A stretch of DNA of 21,774 bases, from contig DATMZG010000003.1 in NCBI GenBank assembly GCA_035560415.1, positions 1-21,774 of the forward strand. Direction: 5' to 3'. This stretch comes from DATMXT01 sp035560415. Its GTDB lineage: Bacteria; Bacillota; Clostridia; Oscillospirales; Feifaniaceae. Shown one piece after another: positions 13,094-20,820 of this stretch (the stretch's first letter is position 1; each line of letters opens with the position of its first letter). The notes under the pieces were generated by a model. It was not told the DNA's origin, searched no databases, and saw only the letters and a program-made list of their open reading frames with translations. Both the position numbers and the translations under genes were made by a program.

Positions 13094-15245
13094 AACGGTC
13101 TCCCCCGCCCCCTATACCCAAAACAGGGAGCTGTCGTGGCTGAAATTCAATGAGCGGGTTTTGGACGAAGCCGCCGACCCAAACGTCCCCCCGCTTGAAC
13201 AGCTGAAATTCGTCTCGATTTTCACGAGCAATCTCGACGAATTCTTCATGATTCGGGTAGGGAGCTTAAACGACCTCACACAGGTCAACGCCCAGGCCGT
13301 CGACAACAAGAGCGGCATGACGGCGGCGCAGCAGCTGGCCAAAATTTATGCCGCCGTCCCGGCTTTGTATAAAAAGAAAGACGACATCTACCGTGAAGTC
13401 GAAAAAAACCTGCGCAAGAGCGGCATTTACTCGCTTAAAACGAGCGAGCTGAGAGGCGAGGAGCGCAAGTACATTGAGCGGTATTTTGAGGACTTCATTT
13501 TGCCGGTGCTCTCTCCCCAGATTGTCGACACCCATCACCCGTTTCCGCACCTTCAAAATAAAGTGCTCCACATCGCGGCCCTCATGAAAGTGAAAAACGA
13601 CACCGTACTCGGCCTCATTCCGGTGCCGCAGATTCTGCCCGAAATCGTCATGCTGCCGGGGGAAGACGTCCGCTTTATCCGCATTGAGAAAATCCTCCTC
13701 GAATACGCAAAAGACGTCTTCTCCATGTATAAGCTCCTTGAAAAGACGGCGCTCTGCGTCACCCGCAACGCCGACATCAGCCCGGAGGACGAGGGCAACG
13801 ACACCGACGCGGATTTTCGCACCATCATGAAGAAGCTCCTGCACAAGCGCAAAAGCATGGCGGTTGTCCGCCTTGAGACGACCGAAAAACTCAGCCGGGA
13901 TTTCGAGCAGTATCTGTGCGAGAAGCTTCAGACGGGGCCGGAGCAGATTTTTACCTTAAAATCGCCCATTAAAATGAGCTATGTCTATTCCCTCACTGAA
14001 AAAATCGCCCCCGAGCGCAGGGCGCCGCTTGTCTTCGGTGAGTTTCGGCCCCGCCGCTCGCCCGACATTGCGCCGGACGAGCGCATCATCAAACAGCTTC
14101 AAAAAAAGGACGTCCTCTTCTCCTACCCCTACGAGAGCATGGAGACCTTTTTGCAGCTCATCCGGGAGGCGGCCTACGACCCCGCCGTGGTCTCGATAAA
14201 AATCACCATTTACCGGCTGGCCACCAAAGCGAGACTTGTGGATTATCTGTGCAACGCCGCCGAAAACGGCAAGGAGGTCGTCGTCCTCATTGAGCTGAGG
14301 GCCCGGTTTGACGAGCAGCACAACATCGACTGGTCGGAACGGCTCGAGGAGGCCGGCTGCACCGTCGTGTACGGCATTGAGGGCTTTAAAGTGCACTCAA
14401 AGCTCTGCCTCATCACGCGGGAGGACAAGTTCGGCCTCTCCTACATCACCCAGATCGGCACCGGCAACTACAACGAGAAGACTTCCGAGCTCTATGCCGA
14501 CCTCTCCCTCGTCACCCGCGACCCCGAAATTGCAGCAGATGCCAATGAGTTTTTCCGCAATATGCTCATTGCCAACCTGCACGGCAACTATCAAAAGCTT
14601 CTGGTCGCCCCGAACGCCTTTAAAAGCAAGCTCATGGCGCTCATTGACGAGGAGACCGCAATGGGCAGCGCCGGCAGAATTTCCATGAAACTCAACTCCA
14701 TCACCGACCTCGACATCATCAAAAAGCTGCGTGACGCCTCCTGTGCCGGCGTTTCGGTCGACTTGATTGTGCGGGGCATCTGCTGCCTTCTGCCGGGCGT
14801 GCCCGGAAACACCGAGAACATCCGCATCATCAGCATCGTGGGCCGGTTTTTGGAGCACGCCCGAATTTACTCCTTCGGTGAGGGTGCAGGGCAAAAGCTC
14901 TACATCTCCTCCGCTGACCTGATGACGAGGAATACCCAGCGGCGGGTTGAGGTCGCCTGCCCCGTCTTAGACGAGGAGCTCAGGTGCCGAATCAACCATA
15001 TGCTCGAAGTCGAATGGACCGACAATGTGAAGGCCCGCGCGCTGACAAGTGACGGCAACTACGTCAAAAAAGACGACAACCGCCCGCCCATTGACAGTCA
15101 GCAGTATTTCATGGAAGAGGCGACCCAGCGGGCAACTGTGGCGCAAAAGCCCGAAAAGCGGCTGGGGCCGGTCATGAAAAAGTTCAGCGCCTTCTTCTTT
15201 GACGCCCCGCGGGACAAGCCTGCCGGCTCCCGAATTGACAACTGA
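13086..15245 (+). CDS. ppk: Polyphosphate kinase 1
   Basis: About 719 residues, slightly long for PPK1, which reversibly polymerises the gamma-phosphate of ATP into polyphosphate, usually at the membrane. The N-terminal domain starts NRELSWLKFNERVL and has the ATP-binding FTSNLDEFFMIRVG. The catalytic domains show SIKITIYRLA, ELRARFDEQHNI with the phosphate-binding arginines, the autophosphorylated histidine H437 in GFKVHSKLCLI, the second histidine H591 in RFLEHARIY, and ISSADLMTRNTQRRVEV. The ATG at 13086 lies inside the last codons of ppx (8-bp overlap) after GATGAGGG; this implies translational coupling. The last 45 residues are poorly conserved, basic and probably flexible. No T-tract terminator is seen on the plus strand directly after it, though a strong palindrome follows. 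Confidence 0.95.
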   Translation: MNETVSPAPYTQNRELSWLKFNERVLDEAADPNVPPLEQLKFVSIFTSNLDEFFMIRVGSLNDLTQVNAQAVDNKSGMTAAQQLAKIYAAVPALYKKKDDIYREVEKNLRKSGIYSLKTSELRGEERKYIERYFEDFILPVLSPQIVDTHHPFPHLQNKVLHIAALMKVKNDTVLGLIPVPQILPEIVMLPGEDVRFIRIEKILLEYAKDVFSMYKLLEKTALCVTRNADISPEDEGNDTDADFRTIMKKLLHKRKSMAVVRLETTEKLSRDFEQYLCEKLQTGPEQIFTLKSPIKMSYVYSLTEKIAPERRAPLVFGEFRPRRSPDIAPDERIIKQLQKKDVLFSYPYESMETFLQLIREAAYDPAVVSIKITIYRLATKARLVDYLCNAAENGKEVVVLIELRARFDEQHNIDWSERLEEAGCTVVYGIEGFKVHSKLCLITREDKFGLSYITQIGTGNYNEKTSELYADLSLVTRDPEIAADANEFFRNMLIANLHGNYQKLLVAPNAFKSKLMALIDEETAMGSAGRISMKLNSITDLDIIKKLRDASCAGVSVDLIVRGICCLLPGVPGNTENIRIISIVGRFLEHARIYSFGEGAGQKLYISSADLMTRNTQRRVEVACPVLDEELRCRINHMLEVEWTDNVKARALTSDGNYVKKDDNRPPIDSQQYFMEEATQRATVAQKPEKRLGPVMKKFSAFFFDAPRDKPAGSRIDN

Positions 15246-15264
15246 AGGCTGAGTAATACAGACA

Positions 15265-15298
15265 TAAAAGCGGGGGGCGGCGCCATCTGGCGCCGCCC
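15265..15298 (-). terminator. Terminator of the DAACS transporter gene
   Basis: A perfect 10-bp stem GGGCGGCGCC/GGCGCCGCCC with loop ATCT. Read on the minus strand it is followed by CCCGCTTTTA, so it terminates the transporter transcript. It may also slow transcription coming from ppk. Confidence 0.7.
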
Positions 15299-15313
15299 TC
15301 GCGGCAGGATGCG

Positions 15314-16633
15314 CTATATGTTTTGCCCCAGCCTTTTTTGAAGCCAATCCTTCCCGTCGACATATCTCGAGACGATGAAGCTCGCCACATAGTCTCCCGC
15401 CGAATTGAGCATGGTGGCCGGCGGGTCCACGAGCTCCCCGAGGGCGATGGCGATGGGATAGGCGACCGAGAGCTGTTCCGGAAAAAAGACGGTGCAGAGC
15501 ACGAGTTCCCCCACGCCGCCCCCGCCCGGGATGCCGGACATGGCGACCGAGGAGAAGACCGCCACCACAATGGCCAAAACCGCCTTTCCGGCAGTGAAGT
15601 CCATGCCGAAAATGCCAAAGAGGAAGCTCACTTTGACGATGGCCGACATGGCCGAGCCGTCCATGTGCATCGTGGCCCCGAGCGGCAAAACGATGTCGGA
15701 CACGTCGCCCGAGATGCCGGTCTCCTTGGCCACCTCCATGTTGACGGGAATGGTGGCGACGCTCGAACAGGTGCCAAAGGCCGTGACGGCTGGCCTGAAC
15801 AGGCGCCGGAACATGACCCCGGCCGCACCCTTGCCCCCGCCGAAGCGCGCGTAGAGCGGAAACATGGCAAAGAGGTAGACAAAGCTTGCGACATAGTAGA
15901 CGATGAGGGTCCGGCTGTAATCGCCGATGAGCGAGGGGCCGTAGACAGCCACGAGGTAGGCGAAAAAACCGAAAAAGCCGACGGGCGCGTAATAAGTGAT
16001 GAGTTTGACCACCTTCATCAGGCATTCGTCAAGGCTTTGCAGCAGCTTTGCCGTCATGGTCTCGGGCCCGCTGGCCATCTGTATCCCGAAGCCGAAGAGG
16101 ACGGCAGCCACAATCAGGGGCAGCATGGCCTTGCGGCTCCAGAGCTCCGGAAAGTCCGGTTTCGTGAAGAAGTTGACGAGCATGTCGCCCATGGAGAAGG
16201 TCGCCGGCTCGCCGGCCTCAAGCGCGTATGTGCCCGTGACGACGGGAAAGAGGCGCACCGCCACATACATGAGCACCGCCGCGACGGCCGCCGTGACGAG
16301 AAAAGTGGCGATGGTCGTGCCGATGATTTTTCCTGCCCGCTTCAAGTCTCTCATGTTGGCGATGGCTGAGCTGATGGACACGAAGACCATGGGCACGACG
16401 ACACAGAACATGGCGTTGATGAACAGCGCCCCCAAGGGCTCAAGGCTCTTTGCCCCCGGCCAGACAGCGCCGGTGACGCAGCCGCCCACGATGGCGGCAA
16501 GCATTGCCAGGATGAACCGGTAATTCTTAAAAAAGCTGCCCTTCCCCGGCCCCGGCCCGGCGGCATTCACGGACTTTTTGGCCTCAACGGTCTTTTCGAT
16601 CTCCACGGTTTCAAAAGTTTCCAAAGTCTCCAC
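15314..16633 (-). CDS. Dicarboxylate/amino acid:cation symporter (DAACS, GltP/SLC1 type)
   Basis: A polytopic membrane protein of 439 residues with the SLC1 fold, importing an amino acid or carboxylate with Na+ or H+. After a 35-residue charged N-terminus, TM1 starts at NYRFILAMLAAIVGG. The core motifs are present: FGTCSSVATIPVNME (HP1 serine-rich region), LPLGATMHMDGSA (NMDGT equivalent, TM7), GIPGGGGVGE (HP2) and DPPATMLNSAGD (TM8). In TM8 the Asp, Asn and final Asp are kept, but the Arg that in GltPh (R397) binds the side-chain carboxylate is Ala, arguing against glutamate or aspartate as substrate. The GTG at 16633 lies almost on top of AGGAG; a TTG at 16624 is better spaced, so the start is uncertain by a few codons. 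It is divergent from the AraC-type regulator, which probably controls it. Confidence 0.88.
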   Translation of the reverse strand: METLETFETVEIEKTVEAKKSVNAAGPGPGKGSFFKNYRFILAMLAAIVGGCVTGAVWPGAKSLEPLGALFINAMFCVVVPMVFVSISSAIANMRDLKRAGKIIGTTIATFLVTAAVAAVLMYVAVRLFPVVTGTYALEAGEPATFSMGDMLVNFFTKPDFPELWSRKAMLPLIVAAVLFGFGIQMASGPETMTAKLLQSLDECLMKVVKLITYYAPVGFFGFFAYLVAVYGPSLIGDYSRTLIVYYVASFVYLFAMFPLYARFGGGKGAAGVMFRRLFRPAVTAFGTCSSVATIPVNMEVAKETGISGDVSDIVLPLGATMHMDGSAMSAIVKVSFLFGIFGMDFTAGKAVLAIVVAVFSSVAMSGIPGGGGVGELVLCTVFFPEQLSVAYPIAIALGELVDPPATMLNSAGDYVASFIVSRYVDGKDWLQKRLGQNI

Positions 16634-16662
16634 ACTCCTGTTTCCAAGCGTTCAGTGCTATC

Positions 16663-16668
16663 ATTATA
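16663..16668 (-). promoter_or_regulatory. -10 box of the DAACS transporter
   Basis: Minus strand TATAAT (16668-16663), about 30 bp upstream of the GTG. No strong -35 is seen. It lies back to back with the AraC gene promoter, 12 bp away, so one regulator could control both. Confidence 0.4.
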
Positions 16669-16679
16669 GCGTCAAAGTC

Positions 16680-16709
16680 TTGCATGAAATACGCATTTTG
16701 TGCTATAAT
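16680..16709 (+). promoter_or_regulatory. Promoter of the AraC-family gene
   Basis: TTGCAT (16680-16685), an 18-bp spacer and a perfect TATAAT (16704-16709) preceded by TGTGC. The start near 16716 fixes the first usable codon of the regulator at ATG 16738. Confidence 0.65.
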
Positions 16710-16737
16710 CTACGCAAATGATGCTGGAAGTGGTGTG

Positions 16738-17568
16738 ATGACTGCCTATCAAAACCGGGGCTACCTCGAGGAGGACTACCGCCTGTTCCACTTGCGGGAC
16801 AGCGAGCCTCTGAGCGAAATCGACTATCACTATCATGAGTTCCACAAAGTGCTGCTCTTCGTCTCGGGCAGCGTCTCCTATGTCATCGAGGGCAAGCACT
16901 ACCCCTTGAACGGCGGGGACGTGGTGCTGGTGCCGCGGGGCTGCGTCCACAAGCCGGAGGTCGGCGTCAGCACGCCCTATGAGCGCTATGTGCTCTACCT
17001 CTACCCCGGCTTTCTCCACAGCCCCGACGAGTGCCCGCTCGACACCTGTTTTGCGCTGGCCGAAAAGCGGTACAGCCACATTCTCCGCTTGCCGCAGGAG
17101 AAGTGCGCCACGCTGCAGGAGCAATTTTGCGCCCTTGATAGCGCGATTGCGCAGGAGCGGGCCGACGCCTTCGGGGCCTCTCTTTTGGCAAAAACGCTCG
17201 TGATACAGCTTTTGATTGCCTTGGCCCGCGCCTCCCTGAGCGAGCCCGAGAGCCCGCCCGCCGTCTATGACGACCTGATTGTGCGGGCGCTGCAGCTTGT
17301 CAACGACGCCCTCGCGGGCGACGTGCGGGCAGAGAAGCTGGCGGAAAAGCTCTACGTGAGCAAATACCACCTGATGCGCCGCTTCAAGGCCGAGACCGGC
17401 TATACGCTGCACCAATATGTCACAAATAAGCGCATGCTCTTCGCCCGAGACCTGATCGCCCGCGGGACCCCGCCGACCGACGCCTGCTTTGGCTGCGGAT
17501 TTGGGGACTATTCGGCCTTTGCCAGAGCTTACAAAAAGCAGTTCGGGCGCCCCCCGCGCGGCGGGTAG
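16738..17568 (+). CDS. AraC-family transcriptional regulator with cupin sensor domain
   Basis: About 276 residues. The N-terminal cupin-like domain is visible at HYHEFHKVLLFVSGSVSYVIEGKHYPL and GGDVVLVPRGCVHKPEV, where the histidines may bind ligand or metal. The C-terminal double helix-turn-helix runs from about residue 190: VRAEKLAEKLYVSKYHLMRRFKAETGYTLHQYV, then LIARGTPPTDACFGCGFGDYSAFARAYKKQFGRPP. I choose ATG 16738 because the promoter boxes lie inside any longer frame; the ribosome binding site (GGAAGTGG) is modest. The divergent DAACS transporter is the likely target, so the ligand may be the transported compound. The protein stops after RPPRGG, a little shorter than the usual PxxYR end. 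Confidence 0.9.
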   Translation: MTAYQNRGYLEEDYRLFHLRDSEPLSEIDYHYHEFHKVLLFVSGSVSYVIEGKHYPLNGGDVVLVPRGCVHKPEVGVSTPYERYVLYLYPGFLHSPDECPLDTCFALAEKRYSHILRLPQEKCATLQEQFCALDSAIAQERADAFGASLLAKTLVIQLLIALARASLSEPESPPAVYDDLIVRALQLVNDALAGDVRAEKLAEKLYVSKYHLMRRFKAETGYTLHQYVTNKRMLFARDLIARGTPPTDACFGCGFGDYSAFARAYKKQFGRPPRGG

Positions 17569-17629
17569 AGGGCGGGACGCCGATTTTTGCGGGCGAAGCG
17601 GCCTATATTGTCAATTTTAAACAAGATGA

Positions 17630-17652
17630 GGGCGGCGCCGATGGCGCCGCCC
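17630..17652. repeat. Perfect GC palindrome, same stem as at 15275-15298
   Basis: GGGCGGCGCC-GAT-GGCGCCGCCC lies between the convergent AraC and spore-protein genes. It probably ends both transcripts, although only short T-rich stretches follow (CTTTT on plus, CTTGTTT on minus). Confidence 0.6.
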
Positions 17653-17671
17653 TGCGAAGCTTTTGGCTTAT

Positions 17672-17869
17672 TTACTTCGAAGTGGAGCGGGTAGCCGCGG
17701 AGTTCTCATAGGACTCGATCATACGCTTGACCATCTGTCCGCCGACCGAGCCTGCCTCCTTGGAGGTCAGATCGCCGTTGTAGCCCTGCTTGAGGTTGAC
17801 GCCGACTTCGTTGGCAGCTTCCATCTTGAAGCTCTCAAGGGCAGCTTTCGCGTTCTTATTCTTGGCCAT
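17672..17869 (-). CDS. Small acid-soluble spore protein, alpha/beta type
   Basis: A 65-residue protein that coats and protects DNA in the dormant spore and is degraded by the GPR protease at germination. It shows the family blocks FKMEAANEVGVNLKQGYNGDLTSKEAGSVGG and QMVKRMIESYE; the GPR cleavage site would be within KMEAANEVG. The length is typical. The ATG at 17869 follows GAGGAGAG. A 12-bp perfect hairpin with a T tract ends 17 bp upstream of the start codon, so its promoter must lie before or within that hairpin. I could not identify a convincing sigma-G promoter. With Spo0A nearby it shows the host forms endospores. Confidence 0.95.
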   Translation of the reverse strand: MAKNKNAKAALESFKMEAANEVGVNLKQGYNGDLTSKEAGSVGGQMVKRMIESYENSAATRSTSK

Positions 17870-17886
17870 TGTTTACTCTCCTCATT

Positions 17887-17923
17887 AAAAAATAATAGCG
17901 GGGTTTAACCCGCTATTATTTTT
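17887..17923. terminator. Bidirectional intrinsic terminator (or spore-protein leader hairpin)
   Basis: Perfect 12-bp stem AATAATAGCGGG/CCCGCTATTATT, loop GTTTAA, with A and T tracts on both sides. On the minus strand it ends the C26 peptidase transcript but is directly followed by the ribosome binding site of the spore protein. Confidence 0.8.
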
Positions 17924-17952
17924 CATCCGAACATGCGCTTTATTTACGGAAG

Positions 17953-18669
17953 TTATTTCTTCGACTGGCACATTTCAACAAACTTGTTGAAAAGCGGCTC
18001 CATGTGGGTCAGTCCATCTTCGCACCAGGTTCCGCACTGGCGCTCGGGGTGGAACTGCACCGCGAACATGGGCTTTGACTTGTGCTGGACGCCCTCAATG
18101 ATGTAATCGTCCTTCGAATAGGCCGTGACCTTCAGCGTATCGGCGAGGCGCTTAATGCACTGATGGTGGAAAGAGTTGACCTTGAGGTCGTCTTTTCCGA
18201 AAATTTCCTCCAGAATTCCGCCCTCTTCGAGGCAGATAAAATGCTCTGTGGACGAGTGGATGGTGCTGCGCTCAACCGGAATATCCTGATGGAGCGTGCC
18301 GCCCTCCATAGCGTTGATGAACTGAAGTCCGCGGCAGATGCCGAGCGTGGGCTTTCCGGTGGCCATCCACTTTTTATAGAGAGCCTCCTCATGGCGGTCG
18401 CGCGGAAATGTCGAAACGACGGTGTTGTACTTGGGCTGCTCGCCGTAAATCTCAGTGTCGACATCATATCCGCCGGTGAAGACGCAGCCGTCGGCCATCT
18501 CTATGTAGCGGTCAAGGTTGTCCGTGTCCTTGCAATACGGCACCATAACTGGGATTGCGCCGCACAGTTCAATGGAGTCGAGATAGGACTCTGTCAGGCC
18601 CAAAAACGGCTTGCCGTAAATGACGGTTGGCTCCCAGTGGCAGCTGTACAGGATAATCGGTTTGCTCAT
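17953..18669 (-). CDS. Class I glutamine amidotransferase-like hydrolase (peptidase C26, PuuD-like)
   Basis: About 238 residues of the C26 family, which hydrolyses gamma-glutamyl bonds, as in PuuD (gamma-glutamyl-GABA hydrolase). The nucleophile elbow is LGICRGLQFINA with C112, and the catalytic His-Glu pair is in VQFHPERQ (H207, E209). Also typical are FTGGYDVDTEIYGE and GGTLHQDI. ATG 18669 is preceded by GAGGGGG at a good distance. It is a single-gene unit with its own promoter and terminator. No polyamine-degradation genes adjoin it, so the substrate is open: gamma-glutamyl compounds of polyamines, folate or peptides. Confidence 0.9.
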   Translation of the reverse strand: MSKPIILYSCHWEPTVIYGKPFLGLTESYLDSIELCGAIPVMVPYCKDTDNLDRYIEMADGCVFTGGYDVDTEIYGEQPKYNTVVSTFPRDRHEEALYKKWMATGKPTLGICRGLQFINAMEGGTLHQDIPVERSTIHSSTEHFICLEEGGILEEIFGKDDLKVNSFHHQCIKRLADTLKVTAYSKDDYIIEGVQHKSKPMFAVQFHPERQCGTWCEDGLTHMEPLFNKFVEMCQSKK

Positions 18670-18707
18670 ATCATATTCCCCCTCAAATGTTTTACTCAAC
18701 GGTTAAC

Positions 18708-18736
18708 ATTTTAACACATTTCATTTAGGTGTTCAA
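18708..18736 (-). promoter_or_regulatory. Promoter of the C26 peptidase gene
   Basis: Minus strand TTGAAC (18736-18731), 17-bp spacer, TAAAAT (18713-18708) with TGTG upstream. The overlapping inverted repeat GTTAA-N4-TTAAC (18702-18715) could be an operator. Confidence 0.65.
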
Positions 18737-18801
18737 GTATACAATGCAACCAAATATACAATGATTTATTGTCTGAAAAGTCATACACTATTTTTTGCAC
18801 T

Positions 18802-18839
18802 TAAAAAACAAAAAATACGGAGGGCACAGCGGCCCCCCG
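18802..18839 (-). terminator. Terminator of the ispD-ispF transcript
   Basis: On the minus strand CGGGGGGC-loop-GCCCTCCG (one G-T pair) is followed by TATTTTTTG and more T. It lies about 55 bp after the ispF stop. Confidence 0.75.
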
Positions 18840-18894
18840 CATTCATATGCTTATTTGCACGTATGGATAAATTCCGCAAACAGGGGGTCCCCTA

Positions 18895-19374
18895 CTATTT
18901 TATGATGAGACAGACGCTGTGTGCGGCAATGCCCTCTTTAGCCCCCGTGAAACCCATGCCCTCCTCGGTCGTGGCCTTGACGTTGACCCTGTCGGCCTCT
19001 ATGCCGACAGCGCTCGCAAGGGCCGTGCGCATGGCCGTGATGTGGGGGGCGAGCCTTGGTGTCTGTGCAATGACGGTGACGTCGATGTTTGAGACCGACC
19101 AGCCGGCCTCCCGCAAGAAACCGGCCGTGTGCTTCAGCAGCAGCAGACTTGAGATGCCCTTGTAAGTGTCGTCGGTGTCGGGAAAATGACGCCCGATGTC
19201 CCCGAGCCCCGCGGCGCCGAGCATGGCGTCGATGACGGCGTGGACCGCCACGTCGGCGTCTGAGTGTCCGGCAAGGCCGGGGGCGTCCGGAATGGATACG
19301 CCGCCCAGAATAAGCCGGCGTTCACCTGTAAAACGATGGGCGTCATACCCGTGCCCGACGCGAAAATCCGCCAT
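18895..19374 (-). CDS. ispF: 2-C-methyl-D-erythritol 2,4-cyclodiphosphate synthase
   Basis: About 159 residues. IspF makes MEcPP from CDP-ME 2-phosphate in the non-mevalonate isoprenoid pathway and works as a trimer. Metal ligands are D11 and H13 (GYDAHRF) and H45 (SDADVAVHAV), matching E. coli D8, H10 and H42; the substrate signatures DIGRHFPDTD, VKATTEEGMGFTG and EGIAAHSVCL are intact. I choose ATG 19374 with GGAG six bases upstream, giving MADFRVGHGYD; earlier ATG codons add an atypical N-terminus. It follows ispD by about 100 bp in the same direction and is probably cotranscribed. Confidence 0.95.
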   Translation of the reverse strand: MADFRVGHGYDAHRFTGERRLILGGVSIPDAPGLAGHSDADVAVHAVIDAMLGAAGLGDIGRHFPDTDDTYKGISSLLLLKHTAGFLREAGWSVSNIDVTVIAQTPRLAPHITAMRTALASAVGIEADRVNVKATTEEGMGFTGAKEGIAAHSVCLIIK

Positions 19375-19476
19375 ACAAAGCTCCATGGGCCGCGCATCCA
19401 AAGTCGTATGCGCGGCATCCGCCCTTCACGGCCGGCGGCAGGCCGTACTTGCTTTTCTATGCGCGCAAAGGCGGCT

Positions 19477-20187
19477 TCAGACAAGCTCTTCCAAAAAAAG
19501 TTCGGCCATGAGAATGTCGAGCGGCTCGGTGATTTTAATGTTGGTGCGCTCCCCGTCGACCAGCGTCACCTCGTTTTTCACGGTGCGGTAGACCGCCACG
19601 TCGTCGGTGAACTGCTGAGCTTGAGTCAGGGCGTAGGCGATGGCGACGTCGTACTCCTCTCTCGAGAAGACCTGCGGCGTCTGCATCAGGACAAGCGAGG
19701 CCCGGTCGAGGTCCTCGCCTGCCCTTGTCCCGCTCTTTTTGCGGACGGTGTCGACGGGGCTGACGGCAGCGGCGGCTGCGCCCGAACTGGCTGCCGCCTC
19801 AATCACTTTGTCAATGAGGGCCGGCGACACGAGGGGACGGGCCCCGTCGTGAATGGCGACAAACCCGTATTCCGTGGGGACGGCGGCGAGCCCCGCCGCG
19901 ACTGACTGAATGCGGCTTTCGCCGCCCCGCACGACCCCGGTCACTTTGGAAAGCCGGCAGTCGGCAACCAACCGGGCGATTTCCGGAATTTCCTCCTCCC
20001 TGGCCGCCACGACGACAGCCTCAACGGAGGCAGCCTGCTCAAAGGCCATGAGGGTCCTCACCAGCATCGGCACGCCGCCGATGGGAATGAGCTGCTTGCC
20101 GCCCCCGCCCATGCGCACGCCGCTTCCGCCCGCCGCAATGATTGCGGCGCAGCGCAGGTCCGGCTTTTTCTTAAACCATTTTAACAT
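19477..20187 (-). CDS. ispD: 2-C-methyl-D-erythritol 4-phosphate cytidylyltransferase
   Basis: A 236-residue IspD, which couples CTP to MEP in the isoprenoid pathway. The CTP-binding loop AAIIAAGGSGVRMGGGGKQ is at residues about 14-32, followed by VVRGGESRIQSV, VAIHDGARPLVS (substrate aspartate and arginine) and LMQTPQVF. The C-terminus has TDDVAVYRT and ERTNIKITEPLDILMAE, all standard. ATG 20187 follows GGAGG. The gene begins shortly after the carD terminator, so it needs read-through or a promoter that I could not identify. The gene order carD-ispD-ispF is, as I recall, common in Clostridia. Confidence 0.95.
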   Translation of the reverse strand: MLKWFKKKPDLRCAAIIAAGGSGVRMGGGGKQLIPIGGVPMLVRTLMAFEQAASVEAVVVAAREEEIPEIARLVADCRLSKVTGVVRGGESRIQSVAAGLAAVPTEYGFVAIHDGARPLVSPALIDKVIEAAASSGAAAAAVSPVDTVRKKSGTRAGEDLDRASLVLMQTPQVFSREEYDVAIAYALTQAQQFTDDVAVYRTVKNEVTLVDGERTNIKITEPLDILMAELFLEELV

Positions 20188-20203
20188 CCAAAAAATCCTC
20201 CAA

Positions 20204-20231
20204 TGAAAAGAAAGGGGCCAAAAGGCCCCTT
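20204..20231 (-). terminator. Terminator after carD
   Basis: Perfect 8-bp stem AAGGGGCC/GGCCCCTT with loop of four bases, followed on the minus strand by CTTTTC. It starts right at the carD stop codon and ends about 17 bp before the ispD start, so it may act as a partial terminator controlling ispDF. Confidence 0.75.
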
Positions 20232-20232
20232 C

Positions 20233-20712
20233 TCAGTCATTAAACACCTGTGCAATCGCAACCTCGATCTCCTCGCAGGGACAGCCGACCGAGAGGCTGA
20301 TCTCGCTGACCAGAATCTGCCTTGCCGAGATGAGCATCTTGCGTTCGCCGGTCGAGAGCCCTTTTTCGTGATCCCGCTTCATGAGGGTGTAGACGACGTC
20401 CGAAACCTCTTCAATGTCCCCGCCGCGAATGCGCTCCATGTTTTCGCGGTAGCGCTTGTTCCAGCTGGCGTTTTCATCCATGGCGCATTTTCCGAAGTTG
20501 CTGAGCACCTCATATGCGCGCACCGGGGGCACCACGGGTCGAAGTCCGATGCCGGCCTTGGTGTCGACCGGAATGAGGACCGACATGCTGCCGAAGGGCA
20601 GCGTCATGGCGTAATACGCGCTGGTCTCCCCCAGCACTTCCTTTTCTTCAATGCTCTCAATGACCCCGGCCCCGTGCATGGGATACAACACTTTATCGCC
20701 TACGTCAAACAA
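20233..20712 (-). CDS. carD: CarD-family RNA polymerase-binding transcription regulator
   Basis: A 159-residue CarD protein. The N-terminal RNA-polymerase interaction domain (residues about 1-60) starts (M)FDVGDKVLYPMHGAGVIESIEEKEV, a hallmark, and goes on to MTLPFGSMSVLIPVDT. The C-terminal helical domain, which contacts promoter DNA, includes ASWNKRYRENMERIRGGDIEEVSDVVYTL and GLSTGERKMLISARQILVSEI. It modulates the stability of open promoter complexes, especially at rRNA promoters in Mycobacterium. The start is TTG at 20712, eight bases after a run of G (GGGGGG). It has its own strong promoter and a terminator at the stop codon. Confidence 0.93.
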   Translation of the reverse strand: MFDVGDKVLYPMHGAGVIESIEEKEVLGETSAYYAMTLPFGSMSVLIPVDTKAGIGLRPVVPPVRAYEVLSNFGKCAMDENASWNKRYRENMERIRGGDIEEVSDVVYTLMKRDHEKGLSTGERKMLISARQILVSEISLSVGCPCEEIEVAIAQVFND

Positions 20713-20744
20713 CCGTCGATCCCCCCCTTCGCTTTTCTACCTAT

Positions 20745-20773
20745 AGTATAGCACAAAGCGTCAGGTTTTGCAA
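20745..20773 (-). promoter_or_regulatory. Promoter of carD
   Basis: Minus strand TTGCAA (20773-20768), 17-bp spacer, TATACT (20750-20745) with TGTGC just upstream: a strong sigma-A promoter with extended -10. Transcription starts about 25 bp before the TTG start codon. Confidence 0.75.
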
Positions 20774-20820
20774 GGAACTAATTTAAGCCTATTTATTGAT
20801 TATTATCGAATTTCCGCAAA

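Noticed and set aside
14397..14894. 165-residue frame antisense to ppk
   Set aside because: Overlaps the catalytic core of a certain polyphosphate kinase gene, with no supporting signals.
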